DNA from: Bradyrhizobium arachidis
GTDB taxonomy: Bacteria > Pseudomonadota > Alphaproteobacteria > Rhizobiales > Xanthobacteraceae
DNA length: 64,000 bases
Assembly: GCF_024758505.1 (NCBI RefSeq)
Contig: NZ_CP077970.1
Coordinates: 3,038,001 to 3,102,000 of the forward strand
Direction: 5' to 3'
The notes under the pieces were generated by a model, which was given only the letters and a program-made list of their open reading frames with translations, did no database searches and was not told where the DNA came from. Positions 4,678-12,914 of the stretch are shown piece by piece. The first letter of the stretch is position 1. The number at the start of each line of letters is the position of its first letter. A program made the translations under genes and the position numbers.

Positions 4678-4752
4678 ACCGGCTTAGTTCAGTGGCAGAA
4701 CGCGGGCCTCCAAAACCCGATGTCGACTGTTCGATTCAGTCAGCCGGTGCCA
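4678..4752 (+). tRNA. tRNA-Trp(CCA), last array member
   Basis: Acceptor ACCGGCT/AGCCGGT perfect, anticodon stem CGGGC/ACCCG (one mismatch) with loop CTCCAAA giving CCA, T-arm GACTG-TTCGATT-CAGTC, G73 and encoded CCA at 4750-4752. Three bases separate it from tRNA-His. No clear terminator follows; 4753-5004 holds only a weak hairpin (ACCCATC/GATGGGT near 4795-4818). Confidence 0.9.
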
Positions 4753-5004
4753 ACTCCGGAGAGAAGAACAGCTCGGGGTAAAGCTCTTCGCGAAACCCAT
4801 CTATTATGCTGATGGGTATCGCAAGGGCTCTGCCCATCCTGCGAGCTGACGCAGTGATAGCGATGTCGTCACTCGGGTGAGGGCTGATGGCTGATAGCCC
4901 AGACGTAAGCCGCCACCGCGTCGACATCCGCTAGCTCCAAGTCGCCGTCCCTTCCAGGGGGCAGTGGCAGGGGCTGTCGAGCCCACAATGCGGCCTGCGG
5001 CCTA

Positions 5005-5688
5005 TCAGGCGAATCCTTGCGCAAACCTGCCGGAGCCATCGCCGGCCAGGTTCGCGAACTCGATCTTCGACATCTCGACGATGGCCTTGGTGCGGCTTGC
5101 GACCTTGAGCTTGCGGAGGATCTCGGAGACATGCACCTTGACCGTCGACTCGCAGACATGCAGTTCGTGAGCGATCTGTTTGTTCTGCAGCCCGCGGTGG
5201 ATCAGCTCCAGAACCCGCACTTGCTGTACGGTAAGATCATTCATGCGCTTCAGCAGCTCTTGCACCGGTCCGTTGCAGAGATCTGCACAGCCAATTGTGC
5301 GGTAGCCGCTGGGAAGATAAATCGAACCTCCCAGCACGATGCCGATAGCACGCACGAGTTCTTCCTTCGAGGTCGATTTGGGAACGTATCCGGATACGCC
5401 CAGAGAGAGTGCGCTTGCAATGATTTGGGGATCCTTGTGGCACGAAACGACGGCGATCGGATTCCGGGGAAAGGCTTTACGGATGCGAACAAGGCCGGAT
5501 AGTCCCGTCGTTCCGGGCAGGGAAAGGTCGAAGATGGTCAGATCGATCTCGCTCGACGAGAGCGCGGCAAGCGCCTCGTCGACGGTCGCCGCCTCAAGGA
5601 TTTCGACATCCGGCACGGCGAGGCGAACGCTGTTTTCCAGCGCCTCGCGGAACAGCGGATGATCGTCGACAATGAGGAATCGCCCCAC
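5005..5688 (-). CDS. NarL/FixJ-family response regulator
   Basis: 227-aa two-component regulator. An N-terminal receiver domain (FLIVDDHP, phospho-acceptor D54 in IFDLSLPG, conserved K104 in GYVPKST) is followed by a LuxR-type helix-turn-helix (LTVQQVRVLELI...NKQIAHELHVCESTVKVHV) in the last 65 residues. It should bind DNA after phosphorylation by an unlinked histidine kinase. The start chosen is a GTG at 5688 with GGAG upstream; the frame extends to a TTG at 5721 that adds eleven unlikely residues. No kinase gene is adjacent: neighbours are the tRNA array on one side and a MarR-type gene, same strand, on the other. The target genes cannot be inferred. Confidence 0.88.
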   Translation of the reverse strand: MGRFLIVDDHPLFREALENSVRLAVPDVEILEAATVDEALAALSSSEIDLTIFDLSLPGTTGLSGLVRIRKAFPRNPIAVVSCHKDPQIIASALSLGVSGYVPKSTSKEELVRAIGIVLGGSIYLPSGYRTIGCADLCNGPVQELLKRMNDLTVQQVRVLELIHRGLQNKQIAHELHVCESTVKVHVSEILRKLKVASRTKAIVEMSKIEFANLAGDGSGRFAQGFA

Positions 5689-5814
5689 GCGTGCAACTCC
5701 AGAATCCCTGACAAGAACCAAGGATGACTGAACCGCGCAATTCAGGCTTGATCTGAGTCAAGTCGGAGGGGCAACATGATCGGCGTGGTCGTGCACCGCT
5801 CCTGGACATCCCCG

Positions 5815-6345
5815 CTATGGCTGCTTCCCAAACACGCTAAGGATCTGCAGCAATTGCTTGTGGCCGCTAGCGCCGACCTTCTTCACCAGGCGTTTCTCGT
5901 GCTCCTGGACGAGCGCCTCGGCGCGCTCCAGCAGGGCCTTTCCTTCCGGCGTCAGATAGAGCGCATGGGACCTCCGGTCGGTCTTTGACGGCGTGCGATC
6001 GAGCAGGTCTCTGGCTTCCAGCCCGTCCAGCATCGGCACCAGGGCCGATCGCACGACGCCCAGCACCTGCGATAACGCCATCTGCGACAGGCCCGGGTTT
6101 TCCCCCACGATCGTCAGGATCGAGAAGTAAACCGGCCGCAACTGCAGCGGGCCGAGCGTCGCGTTGAAGTCCTCGAAGACCCAGAGCTGAGCCTGCCGGA
6201 TCAGGTAGCCCGCGAGGCCATTGAGCTTCTTCAGGCTGACGGCCGACTCGCTGGCGCGATCAGCCTGCTGCGGCCGCGTATCAGCCCGCGACGCCTGTCT
6301 GCGGGCCGGTATCGGCGCTGCCGAGCGAAGCTTCGGGTTGGACAC
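5815..6345 (-). CDS. MarR-family transcriptional regulator
   Basis: 176-aa winged-helix regulator. The MarR core runs from about residue 45 (SLKKLNGLAGYLIRQAQLWVFEDF) through the recognition helix (LSQMALSQVLGVVRSALVPMLDGLEARDLL) and the wing (RTPSKTDRRSHALYLTPEGKALL). The start is a GTG at 6345 with AAGGA seven bases upstream; a longer frame to 6441 would overlap the promoter palindromes and is rejected. The first 40 residues are Ala/Arg/Pro-rich and probably disordered. It diverges from the esterase gene at 6504, and the intergenic region carries two perfect inverted repeats, so it probably regulates that gene and itself, perhaps in response to a phenolic or other small ligand. Confidence 0.88.
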   Translation of the reverse strand: MSNPKLRSAAPIPARRQASRADTRPQQADRASESAVSLKKLNGLAGYLIRQAQLWVFEDFNATLGPLQLRPVYFSILTIVGENPGLSQMALSQVLGVVRSALVPMLDGLEARDLLDRTPSKTDRRSHALYLTPEGKALLERAEALVQEHEKRLVKKVGASGHKQLLQILSVFGKQP

Positions 6346-6418
6346 GCGTTTCCTTTGGTCGATTTGCGAACTCCGTTCTTCGCTTGGTTCGCATTGCGGC
6401 GCAAATGCTTTTTTGAAT

Positions 6419-6450
6419 TGTTCTTGACAAGAACAGTTCATGGAATGAAC
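6419..6450. promoter_or_regulatory. Twin palindromes overlapping a divergent promoter
   Basis: TGTTCTTG-A-CAAGAACA (6419-6435) is a perfect 8-bp inverted repeat, followed immediately by GTTCAT-GGA-ATGAAC (6436-6450). A -35-like TTGACA (6424-6429) with an AT-rich -10 (about 6448-6453) would drive the esterase gene. MarR dimers typically bind such sites, so this is the likely operator for the neighbouring regulator. Confidence 0.6.
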
Positions 6451-6503
6451 AATATCCCACGGAACGGCGCGACAAGCGCGGGGGCAAAAAGGGGAGGAGC
6501 GCC

Positions 6504-8462
6504 ATGGTTGAGCGGCGCAATATGCGTTTTGGGGTTCACCGCAGCGGTGGATTTGGTGCGCGGGGGCGTCAACTGGGCGCTGCCGCAGCGACGGCCGTCC
6601 TCATGGCGGCAGCCGCACCCGCGCCGGTCGCGGCGCAATCCAAGTTCACGAGCATCACGGGATTCGGCGACAGCTATGCCGATACGGGCAGCGCGCCGGG
6701 CGGTGCATTCCGCCTGCTCGGTTTCCCCTGTCCGGCGGGGCCGCCGACCTATCCGACCTGCCGGTTCAGCGGCGGCACCAACTTCGTGGACTCGCTGCAG
6801 TCGACCTACAATTTGCCGCCACTCACGAACTACGCGGTCGGCGGCGCGCAGACCGGCAGCACCAACGTGATCCCCGGGCTTCCCGGCTTTGCCGACGAGG
6901 TCGCGACCTTCGTCGCGAGCGGCAAGCGTTTTTCGTCCAGCGACCTGATCGCGCTGTCGATCGGCGGCAATGATCAGGCGCAGTTCAACAGCGGCAACAC
7001 GCTCGCGCAGATCAATGCTATGGCGGTTGCCTCGGCCACCAACGCAACGACCGGCGTCCGGCAATTGATCGCGCTCGGAGCCAATAACATCGCCTGGGTG
7101 AGCCCGGGAAATCCGTTCTATTTCCCGGCGCCCTTCGGCGACCCGGCGCTCACATTTGCACAGCGCGAGGAATGGGCGCGGACCTATTTCCAGCAGCTTC
7201 AGCTGCAGCTCGCGCCATCAGCCAACGCAGGCACCCGGATCTTCCTGTTCGATCTCGAAACCCTGCAGGCGCGAATCGTCGCCAATCCCGGCCAATACGG
7301 CTTCCTCAGCGCCAGCTCTTGTCAGCTCGTGCTCGGCATTCCCGGCTGCCTTGCCGCATCGAGCGCCGTGCAGAACAGCTACTTCTATTGGGATACGGTG
7401 CATCCGACGAGCGCCGGCTTTGCCCTGATCGCCCGCTACATGGCCAATCAGATCGATGCGCCGCTGACGGTTGCGCCGCAGGGCGACGTCGCGATGTCGA
7501 TTGCGTCAGGCTTCGCCAACTCGATCTTCGGCCATCTCGACGCCTATCGCACTTTCTCGTCCTATGGTGCGGGCAACGTCATGAACGCGATGGCTGCGGA
7601 CATGCCGGCGAAGGCGACGCGGCCGCCTCTCGCGCAGAGCCCGTGGAGCATCTATGGAGACGTCGCCTATGCCGGCGGCAACCGCGACGCCCAGGCGCTG
7701 CTGTCGTCATACAACTACAATTCCGTCGGCGGCTGGATCGGCATCGACTACAAGGTCCAGCCCGATCTCCTGGTCGGCGGCATCTTCAGCTACGCCCAGC
7801 CCAACGTGAACCTGGCCACCCAGAACGCCCGCTACAAGATCGATGCCTATCAGCTCGGCGGCTACACCTCGTACACGCGCCAAAACTGGTTTGCCGACGC
7901 GCTGATCGCCTATGGCCGCCAGGCCTTCGCTACCAGCCGGCAGGGCGTGATCGACACCATTACCGGCTCGACCAACGCCGACACGTTCACGGTGGCGGCC
8001 AAGGGCGGCTATCTCTGGGATGTCGGCCGCTTCCGCGTCGGACCGGTCGCGGGCCTCGCCTACACCAACGCGCAGATCGGCGGTTACACCGAAACCGGCG
8101 ACATCCTGCTCACCAATGTGGTCAATCGACAGACGTTGGAGAGCCTCACCGGCAGCGCCGGCGTGCAGGTCCGCGCGCCCTTCATGATGGCGGGCGGCCT
8201 CTACAGCCCGTACATCAACGTCACCGCCGAGCACGATTTCATCGGGTCGGCGCGAACGCTGATCACCACCCAGGTCACCACGCCGCTCTTGCCAGTGCTG
8301 ACGCCGATCGATGGCCGCACCAGCACCTACGGTCGGGTCAATGCCGGCATCGCTGCCGCCATCACCGACAAGGTGAGCGCCAATGTGCAGGTGGTCAGCA
8401 CTTTTGCGCGCAACGACGGCAACGACTACGGCGTCAGCGGCGGCGTCAAGGTCAGGTTCTGA
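6504..8462 (+). CDS. GDSL esterase/lipase autotransporter (EstA-like)
   Basis: 652-aa outer-membrane autotransporter. After a long signal peptide (residues about 1-45, ending VAAQS) the passenger is an SGNH/GDSL hydrolase: G55-D56-S57 nucleophile block, GGND with N156, and the D296-x-x-H299 dyad in DTVHPTS. The C-terminal 270 residues form a β-barrel of alternating aromatic strands ending SGGVKVRF, with the terminal Phe needed by BAM. The enzyme is expected to hydrolyse short acyl esters at the cell surface. Start ATG follows GGAGGAG. It diverges from the MarR-type gene, whose operator-like palindromes lie in its promoter. The next gene, 16 bases downstream, may be co-transcribed. Confidence 0.92.
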   Translation: MVERRNMRFGVHRSGGFGARGRQLGAAAATAVLMAAAAPAPVAAQSKFTSITGFGDSYADTGSAPGGAFRLLGFPCPAGPPTYPTCRFSGGTNFVDSLQSTYNLPPLTNYAVGGAQTGSTNVIPGLPGFADEVATFVASGKRFSSSDLIALSIGGNDQAQFNSGNTLAQINAMAVASATNATTGVRQLIALGANNIAWVSPGNPFYFPAPFGDPALTFAQREEWARTYFQQLQLQLAPSANAGTRIFLFDLETLQARIVANPGQYGFLSASSCQLVLGIPGCLAASSAVQNSYFYWDTVHPTSAGFALIARYMANQIDAPLTVAPQGDVAMSIASGFANSIFGHLDAYRTFSSYGAGNVMNAMAADMPAKATRPPLAQSPWSIYGDVAYAGGNRDAQALLSSYNYNSVGGWIGIDYKVQPDLLVGGIFSYAQPNVNLATQNARYKIDAYQLGGYTSYTRQNWFADALIAYGRQAFATSRQGVIDTITGSTNADTFTVAAKGGYLWDVGRFRVGPVAGLAYTNAQIGGYTETGDILLTNVVNRQTLESLTGSAGVQVRAPFMMAGGLYSPYINVTAEHDFIGSARTLITTQVTTPLLPVLTPIDGRTSTYGRVNAGIAAAITDKVSANVQVVSTFARNDGNDYGVSGGVKVRF

Positions 8463-8478
8463 GTGGGAGTTTGACGTG

Positions 8479-9681
8479 ATGAAGCGACTCTTCTGCGCCC
8501 TCCTGTTCCTATGGGGGGCGGGCGCGCCGGCGCTCGCCCAATTGTCCGACGACGCGGTCAGGATCGGCGTCATGACCGACTTGTCGAGCTGGGGCCGCGA
8601 CAATACCGGCCCCGGATCGGTCGAGGCCGCCAAGATGGCGATCGAGGAGTTCGGCCCGACGGTGCTTGGCAAGCCAATCGAGCTGATCAGTGCCGACCAC
8701 CAGATGAAGGTGGATGTCGGCACGCAGCTCGCCCGCGGCTGGTTCGACAACGGCAAGATCGACGCGATCGTCGACGTTCCCAATTCCGCCATCGCGATTG
8801 CGCTTCACAACATGGTGAGCGAGCGCAACAAGGTCTTGCTGCTGTCGGGAGCCGGCGCAAGCTCGCTCACCGACGATCTCTGCAGTCCCAACACCGTGCA
8901 GTTCACCTACGACACCTACGCGCTGGCAAAGGTGACGGCATCAGCGATGGTCGCCGAAGGCGGCAAATCCTGGTTCTTCGTCACCGCGGATTACACCTTT
9001 GGGCACCAGCTCGAGCAGGACGCGACCCGCTTCATCAAGCAGGCCGGCGGCGAGGTGCTCGGCAGCGTGCGTCATCCCTCCAACACGTCGGATTTCTCGT
9101 CCTTTGCCCTGCAGGCGCAGAACTCCAAGGCAAACGTCGTCGCCTTCGCCAATGCCGGCCAGGACACGCAGAATGCGATCAAGCAGGCCAACGAGTTCGG
9201 CCTCGTCCGCAGCGGACAGAAGCTGGTCGGGCTTTTGCTGTTCGACGCCGACGTGCACGCGATCGGCCTGCGCGAAGCGCAGGGAACCTACATGACGACG
9301 GCGTCGTACTGGAACATGGATGAGAAGACCCGCGCATGGTCCAAAAAGTTCTTCGCGCGGACCGGTGTCATGCCCTCCATGATCCACACCGGCGTCTACG
9401 GGGCCGTGCTGCACTACCTCAAGGCCATCGCATCAGCGGGAAGCGACGAGGCCGCAAAAGTGATGCCAAAGATGCGCGAACTGCCGATCGAGGATGCCTT
9501 CGTGCATCAGGGCAAGTTGCGCGAGGACGGCCGCGTGATCCGCGACATGTATCTGGCGCGGGTCAAGAAGCCGGAGCAATCGAAGGAGCCGTGGGACTAT
9601 CTCGAGATCGTCAGGAGGGTGAAGGGCGACGACGCTTTCAGGCCGGTCTCGGAATCGAAGTGTCCGCTGCTGAAGCGTTGA
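8479..9681 (+). CDS. ABC transporter substrate-binding protein, LivK-like
   Basis: 400-aa periplasmic binding protein of the branched-chain amino acid/amide type (Peripla_BP_6 fold). A signal peptide (MKRLFCALLFLWGAGAPALAQ) is followed by VRIGVMTDLSSWGRDNTGPGSVEAAKMAIEEF, the usual opening of this family. Start ATG 8479 follows GGGAG; a longer upstream frame overlaps the esterase gene and is not used. No permease or ATPase genes adjoin it, so it is an orphan binding protein, commonly seen in rhizobia where several such proteins share a transporter or act as sensors; aromatic acids and short acids are common ligands for this branch. It is 16 bases after the esterase gene and 6 before the flavoenzyme. 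Confidence 0.88.
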   Translation: MKRLFCALLFLWGAGAPALAQLSDDAVRIGVMTDLSSWGRDNTGPGSVEAAKMAIEEFGPTVLGKPIELISADHQMKVDVGTQLARGWFDNGKIDAIVDVPNSAIAIALHNMVSERNKVLLLSGAGASSLTDDLCSPNTVQFTYDTYALAKVTASAMVAEGGKSWFFVTADYTFGHQLEQDATRFIKQAGGEVLGSVRHPSNTSDFSSFALQAQNSKANVVAFANAGQDTQNAIKQANEFGLVRSGQKLVGLLLFDADVHAIGLREAQGTYMTTASYWNMDEKTRAWSKKFFARTGVMPSMIHTGVYGAVLHYLKAIASAGSDEAAKVMPKMRELPIEDAFVHQGKLREDGRVIRDMYLARVKKPEQSKEPWDYLEIVRRVKGDDAFRPVSESKCPLLKR

Positions 9682-9687
9682 GTTCCC

Positions 9688-10752
9688 ATGGTCAGTCTGT
9701 TCGATCCGATCCGGCTCGGCACCGTCCAAGCGCCGAACCGCATTTTCATGGCGCCGATGACCAGGGGGCGGGCCACGCTCGACCACGTGCCGACCCCTGT
9801 CATGGCGCAGTACTACGGACAGCGCGCATCTGCGGGGCTGATCCTCACCGAGGCGACTGGCATAAGCCTCGAAGGTCACGCTTGGCCCTACGCGCCAGGG
9901 ATCTGGAATAGCGAACAAGTCGAAGGGTGGAGAGCCGTCACCGAAGCCGTGCACGACGCCGGTGGACGGATCTTTGCGCAGTTGTGGCACATGGGCAGGC
10001 TGACCCATTCGCGTTTTCCCGGACGCGGCCGGCCCGTCTCGGCATCCGCCACGACGGCGCCGGGTCTCGCCCAGACCTATGATGGGAAACTGCCCTACGA
10101 AGAGGCGAGGGCGCTCGACCTCGCCGAGATTCCCGCTCTCGTCGACCAGTTCGCGAATGCGGCCTGCAATGCCGTTCGTGCAGGGTTCGACGGCGTTCAG
10201 ATTCATGCGGCGAATGGCTATCTGCTCGATCAGTTTCTGCGCAGCAGCTCCAATCAGCGGCGCGACAGCTATGGCGGCGGTCCCGAGAACCGCATCCGCA
10301 TTCTTGAGGACGTGACGGTCGCGGTTGCCCAATGCATCGGTGCTGACCGGACCGCGGTGCGCCTCTCCCCGAATGGCGAGATCAAGGGCATCAACGACGA
10401 CGATCCGGAAGCGCTGTTCGTAACAGCCGCAAAAATGCTCTCCACGCTCGGAATTGCGTTTCTGGAAGTCCGCGAGCCCGACTTCAACGGCACCAACGGC
10501 AAGGCCGACCGGCTGCCCGTCGCGCCGCTGATGCGCGCGGTCTTCGACGGTCCCCTGGTGCTGAACTCGGACTACGACGCGGACAGGGGGCAGGCCGTGC
10601 TCGATGCGGGACAGGCGGACGCGATCTCGTTCGGGCGGCCCTTCATTGCCAACCCTGACTTGCCCGATCGATTTGCGCGGCGCCTGGCGCTTCGGCCGTC
10701 CGACCAGGCAACCTGGTATTCACGCGGCGCGGAAGGGTACTGTGAGCTCTGA
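9688..10752 (+). CDS. Old Yellow Enzyme family alkene reductase
   Basis: 354-aa FMN-dependent ene-reductase of the NemA/OYE class. It shows the TIM-barrel opening LFDPIRLGTVQAPNRIFMAPMTRGRA, the QLWHMGR segment, the substrate-binding HAANGYLLDQFLR (His/Asn pair that binds the activated carbonyl or nitro group), the SSSNQRRDSYGG signature, and FGRPFIANPDLP near the C-terminus. It reduces activated C=C bonds or nitro compounds with NAD(P)H. Length is typical. It follows the LivK-like gene by 6 bases and probably belongs to the same transcript (6504 to 10974), suggesting uptake and reduction of an ester-derived compound, though the substrate is not shown. Confidence 0.93.
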   Translation: MVSLFDPIRLGTVQAPNRIFMAPMTRGRATLDHVPTPVMAQYYGQRASAGLILTEATGISLEGHAWPYAPGIWNSEQVEGWRAVTEAVHDAGGRIFAQLWHMGRLTHSRFPGRGRPVSASATTAPGLAQTYDGKLPYEEARALDLAEIPALVDQFANAACNAVRAGFDGVQIHAANGYLLDQFLRSSSNQRRDSYGGGPENRIRILEDVTVAVAQCIGADRTAVRLSPNGEIKGINDDDPEALFVTAAKMLSTLGIAFLEVREPDFNGTNGKADRLPVAPLMRAVFDGPLVLNSDYDADRGQAVLDAGQADAISFGRPFIANPDLPDRFARRLALRPSDQATWYSRGAEGYCEL

Positions 10753-10764
10753 TCGGGAGTTATC

Positions 10765-10974
10765 TTGCAGAGGTTGATCCGAAGTGCCGCGCAATGCCGC
10801 GACTGCGGGGGGTCGATGCGACGCTTCGTCGGACTTCCCCATTCACCCCGACGAACGCCGGGCGTCATCTATCTCGTCTGCCCGCACTGCGATGCCGGCT
10901 TTCTCGAGAAGATGGAGCGCTTCAGGCAGCGAGGCATTGCTCCTGCGAAACGGGATGAGACGACTGACGCCTGA
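10765..10974 (+). CDS. Small zinc-ribbon protein (69 aa)
   Basis: A short protein with two Cys pairs, C-x2-C in QCRDCGGSM and C-x2-C in LVCPHCDAGF, spaced about 27 residues, forming a probable zinc ribbon. It starts at TTG 10765 with GGGAG about eight bases upstream and lies 12 bases after the flavoenzyme stop codon. The remainder is basic and hydrophilic. Such stand-alone ribbons can bind nucleic acid or partner proteins; I do not recognise this one. Conserved Cys spacing and tight coupling to the upstream gene support it being real. Confidence 0.55.
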   Translation: MQRLIRSAAQCRDCGGSMRRFVGLPHSPRRTPGVIYLVCPHCDAGFLEKMERFRQRGIAPAKRDETTDA

Positions 10975-11026
10975 ACTGGCAACGCACGCAGCCAGCCCGG
11001 TCGCGCAAATTCGATTGACTCATAAT

Positions 11027-11043
11027 AGTTATATTTAATAACT
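11027..11043. promoter_or_regulatory. AT-rich inverted repeat before the acyl-CoA dehydrogenase gene
   Basis: AGTTAT-ATTTA-ATAACT is a perfect 6-bp inverted repeat in an otherwise GC-rich region, 61 bases upstream of the start codon at 11105. It is a plausible repressor operator (TetR- or MarR-like dimer site); no regulator gene is adjacent. Confidence 0.5.
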
Positions 11044-11104
11044 AAACTTGCTGATGTCGCGAAGATCGCGAGCAGGTCATCTCAATTGCGTGCCGGAGAA
11101 AGAC

Positions 11105-12886
11105 ATGAACTACGTTGCGCCTGTGCGCGCGATGGCATTCGCGCTGGACGCCGTCGCGGATCTCAGCGAGAACATCCGCACTGGCATGCACGAGCGTGCC
11201 GACGCCGATACCATCCAGAGCGTCCTTGACGAAGCAGGGACATTCGCCGGCGAAATCCTCTCACCGCTCAATCGGCAGGGCGATCTTGTCGGCGCCTGCC
11301 TCAAGGATGGGCACGTCACGCTGCCGGCTGGATGGCGCCAGGCCTACACCGCTTGGCGCGATGCTGGCTGGAACGCCATCGACCTGCCGGAGCAATGGGG
11401 CGGCATGGGTCTGCCGACGCGCCTTGCAGCTGCCTGCATGGAGATGTGGACGAGCGCCTGCATGTCGTTCGCGCTTGGCCCGGTGTTGACCCAGGGTGCG
11501 AGCGAGGCCCTGCTCTTCCACGCCGACGAGGCAATCAAGGCGCTCTACCTCCCAAAGCTCGTCAGCGGCGAATGGTCGGCGACGATGAATCTGACGGAGC
11601 CTCAAGCCGGCTCCGATCTCGGAGCACTTCGCACCAAGGCAGTGCCCGTCGGCGACGGCACCTACCGCATCACCGGCCAAAAAATCTTCATCACCTATGG
11701 CGAGCACGATCTGACCGACAACATCGTGCACCTCGTACTCGCACGCCTGCCCGATGCACCTGCCGGCACAAAGGGAATCTCGCTCTTCCTTGTGCCAAAA
11801 TTTCTGCCCGATGCGGAAGGCGGCATCGGTCGGCGCAACGATGTGACATGCACGCGGCTCGAGGAGAAGCTCGGCATTCACGCCAGTCCGACCTGCGCGA
11901 TGTCCTTTGGTGAAAACGGCGGTGCGCTGGGGTGGCTGGTCGGCAAGGAGAACGAGGGCCTGGCCTGCATGTTCACGATGATGAACCGGGCGCGTCTCTA
12001 CACGGGCATCCAGGGCGTTGCCGTCGCCGAGAGGGCGTACCAGCAGGCGCTCGCATTCGCAAAACTTCGAAGGCAGGGCCGCGCGCCGGGCGCCTCGCAA
12101 GCGTGTCCGATCATCGAGCATCCGGATGTCCGCCGCAACTTGATGACGATGAAGGCGCTCACGGCTGCGTCGCGCGCGATCGCCTACGCTGCCGCGGCAG
12201 CCATCGAACAGGCCGAACACGGATCAGTTGCATTGCGCGAAGAAGCCGCCGCGCGCGCAGGCCTGCTCACTCCGCTCACCAAGGCGTTTTGCAGCGAGGT
12301 CGGCGTCGAGGTCGCCTCGATCGGGCTGCAGGTCCACGGCGGAATGGGCTACGTGGAGGAAACCGGCGCGGCGCAGCTTTACCGCGATGCCCGGATAACG
12401 CCGATCTACGAAGGCACCAACGGAATCCAGGCCATCGACCTCGTGACCCGCAAGCTTCCGCGCGGACAAACGGCCGCGACGCTGTTCGACGAGTACGAGG
12501 GTTACGGGCGCGCGGCCGAGAAACATGCCGACCCTCTGCTCGGACGAACGGGAGCCGCCGTCTGCGAAGCCGTGACCGATCTTCGCCGTGCCTCCGCCTA
12601 CTTCCTGCAAGCGGAAACCTCGATGGAGGACCGACTGGCCGTAGCGACGCCTTATCTGCGCTTGTTCGCCGTTACCGCGGGCGCCGCCTATCTCGCCAAG
12701 GGAGCTTTGACCGCCGCGGAGCGTCTCAAGCAGGATCGCCACAACAGCTTTCTTCAGGACGAGATCGCGACCGCTCGCTTCTTCGCCGAGACCATGGCGG
12801 TTCAGAGCTTTGGGCTGGCACGGGCGGTCATGAACGGCGCCGGCGTCTTGAAGACGGGTTGTGTTTCCGACTTCGCCTGCTTTTGA
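11105..12886 (+). CDS. Acyl-CoA dehydrogenase (593 aa)
   Basis: FAD-dependent acyl-CoA dehydrogenase of the long, C-terminally extended bacterial type. Start ATG 11105 (MNYVAPVRAMAFALDAV) follows GGAGAAAG; an upstream frame from 11048 lacks a ribosome site. The middle domain carries NLTEPQAGSDLGALRTKA and the FAD-binding ITGQKIFITYGEHD. The catalytic Glu lies in IYEGTNGIQ, and QVHGGMGYVEE is the expected flavin-contact helix. It should introduce an α,β-double bond into an acyl-CoA, feeding electrons to ETF. No other β-oxidation gene adjoins; the next gene is the convergent LacI-type repressor. An AT-rich palindrome upstream suggests dedicated repression. Confidence 0.93.
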   Translation: MNYVAPVRAMAFALDAVADLSENIRTGMHERADADTIQSVLDEAGTFAGEILSPLNRQGDLVGACLKDGHVTLPAGWRQAYTAWRDAGWNAIDLPEQWGGMGLPTRLAAACMEMWTSACMSFALGPVLTQGASEALLFHADEAIKALYLPKLVSGEWSATMNLTEPQAGSDLGALRTKAVPVGDGTYRITGQKIFITYGEHDLTDNIVHLVLARLPDAPAGTKGISLFLVPKFLPDAEGGIGRRNDVTCTRLEEKLGIHASPTCAMSFGENGGALGWLVGKENEGLACMFTMMNRARLYTGIQGVAVAERAYQQALAFAKLRRQGRAPGASQACPIIEHPDVRRNLMTMKALTAASRAIAYAAAAAIEQAEHGSVALREEAAARAGLLTPLTKAFCSEVGVEVASIGLQVHGGMGYVEETGAAQLYRDARITPIYEGTNGIQAIDLVTRKLPRGQTAATLFDEYEGYGRAAEKHADPLLGRTGAAVCEAVTDLRRASAYFLQAETSMEDRLAVATPYLRLFAVTAGAAYLAKGALTAAERLKQDRHNSFLQDEIATARFFAETMAVQSFGLARAVMNGAGVLKTGCVSDFACF

Positions 12887-12914
12887 CCGGCACCGAGCGG
12901 CGCTGAATTTCCGA

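Noticed and set aside
1260..4900. Many 60-160 codon frames on both strands across the tRNA array
   Set aside because: They run through paired tRNA genes, lack ribosome sites, and repeat Arg/Ser-rich segments created by translated T-arms (for example RTC, GFR and similar). They are shadows of structural RNA.
4753..5004. Terminator or attachment site at the right end of the array
   Set aside because: The hairpin near 4795-4818 has no T-run, and no direct repeat of a tRNA 3' end or integrase gene was found that would define att sites within the window.
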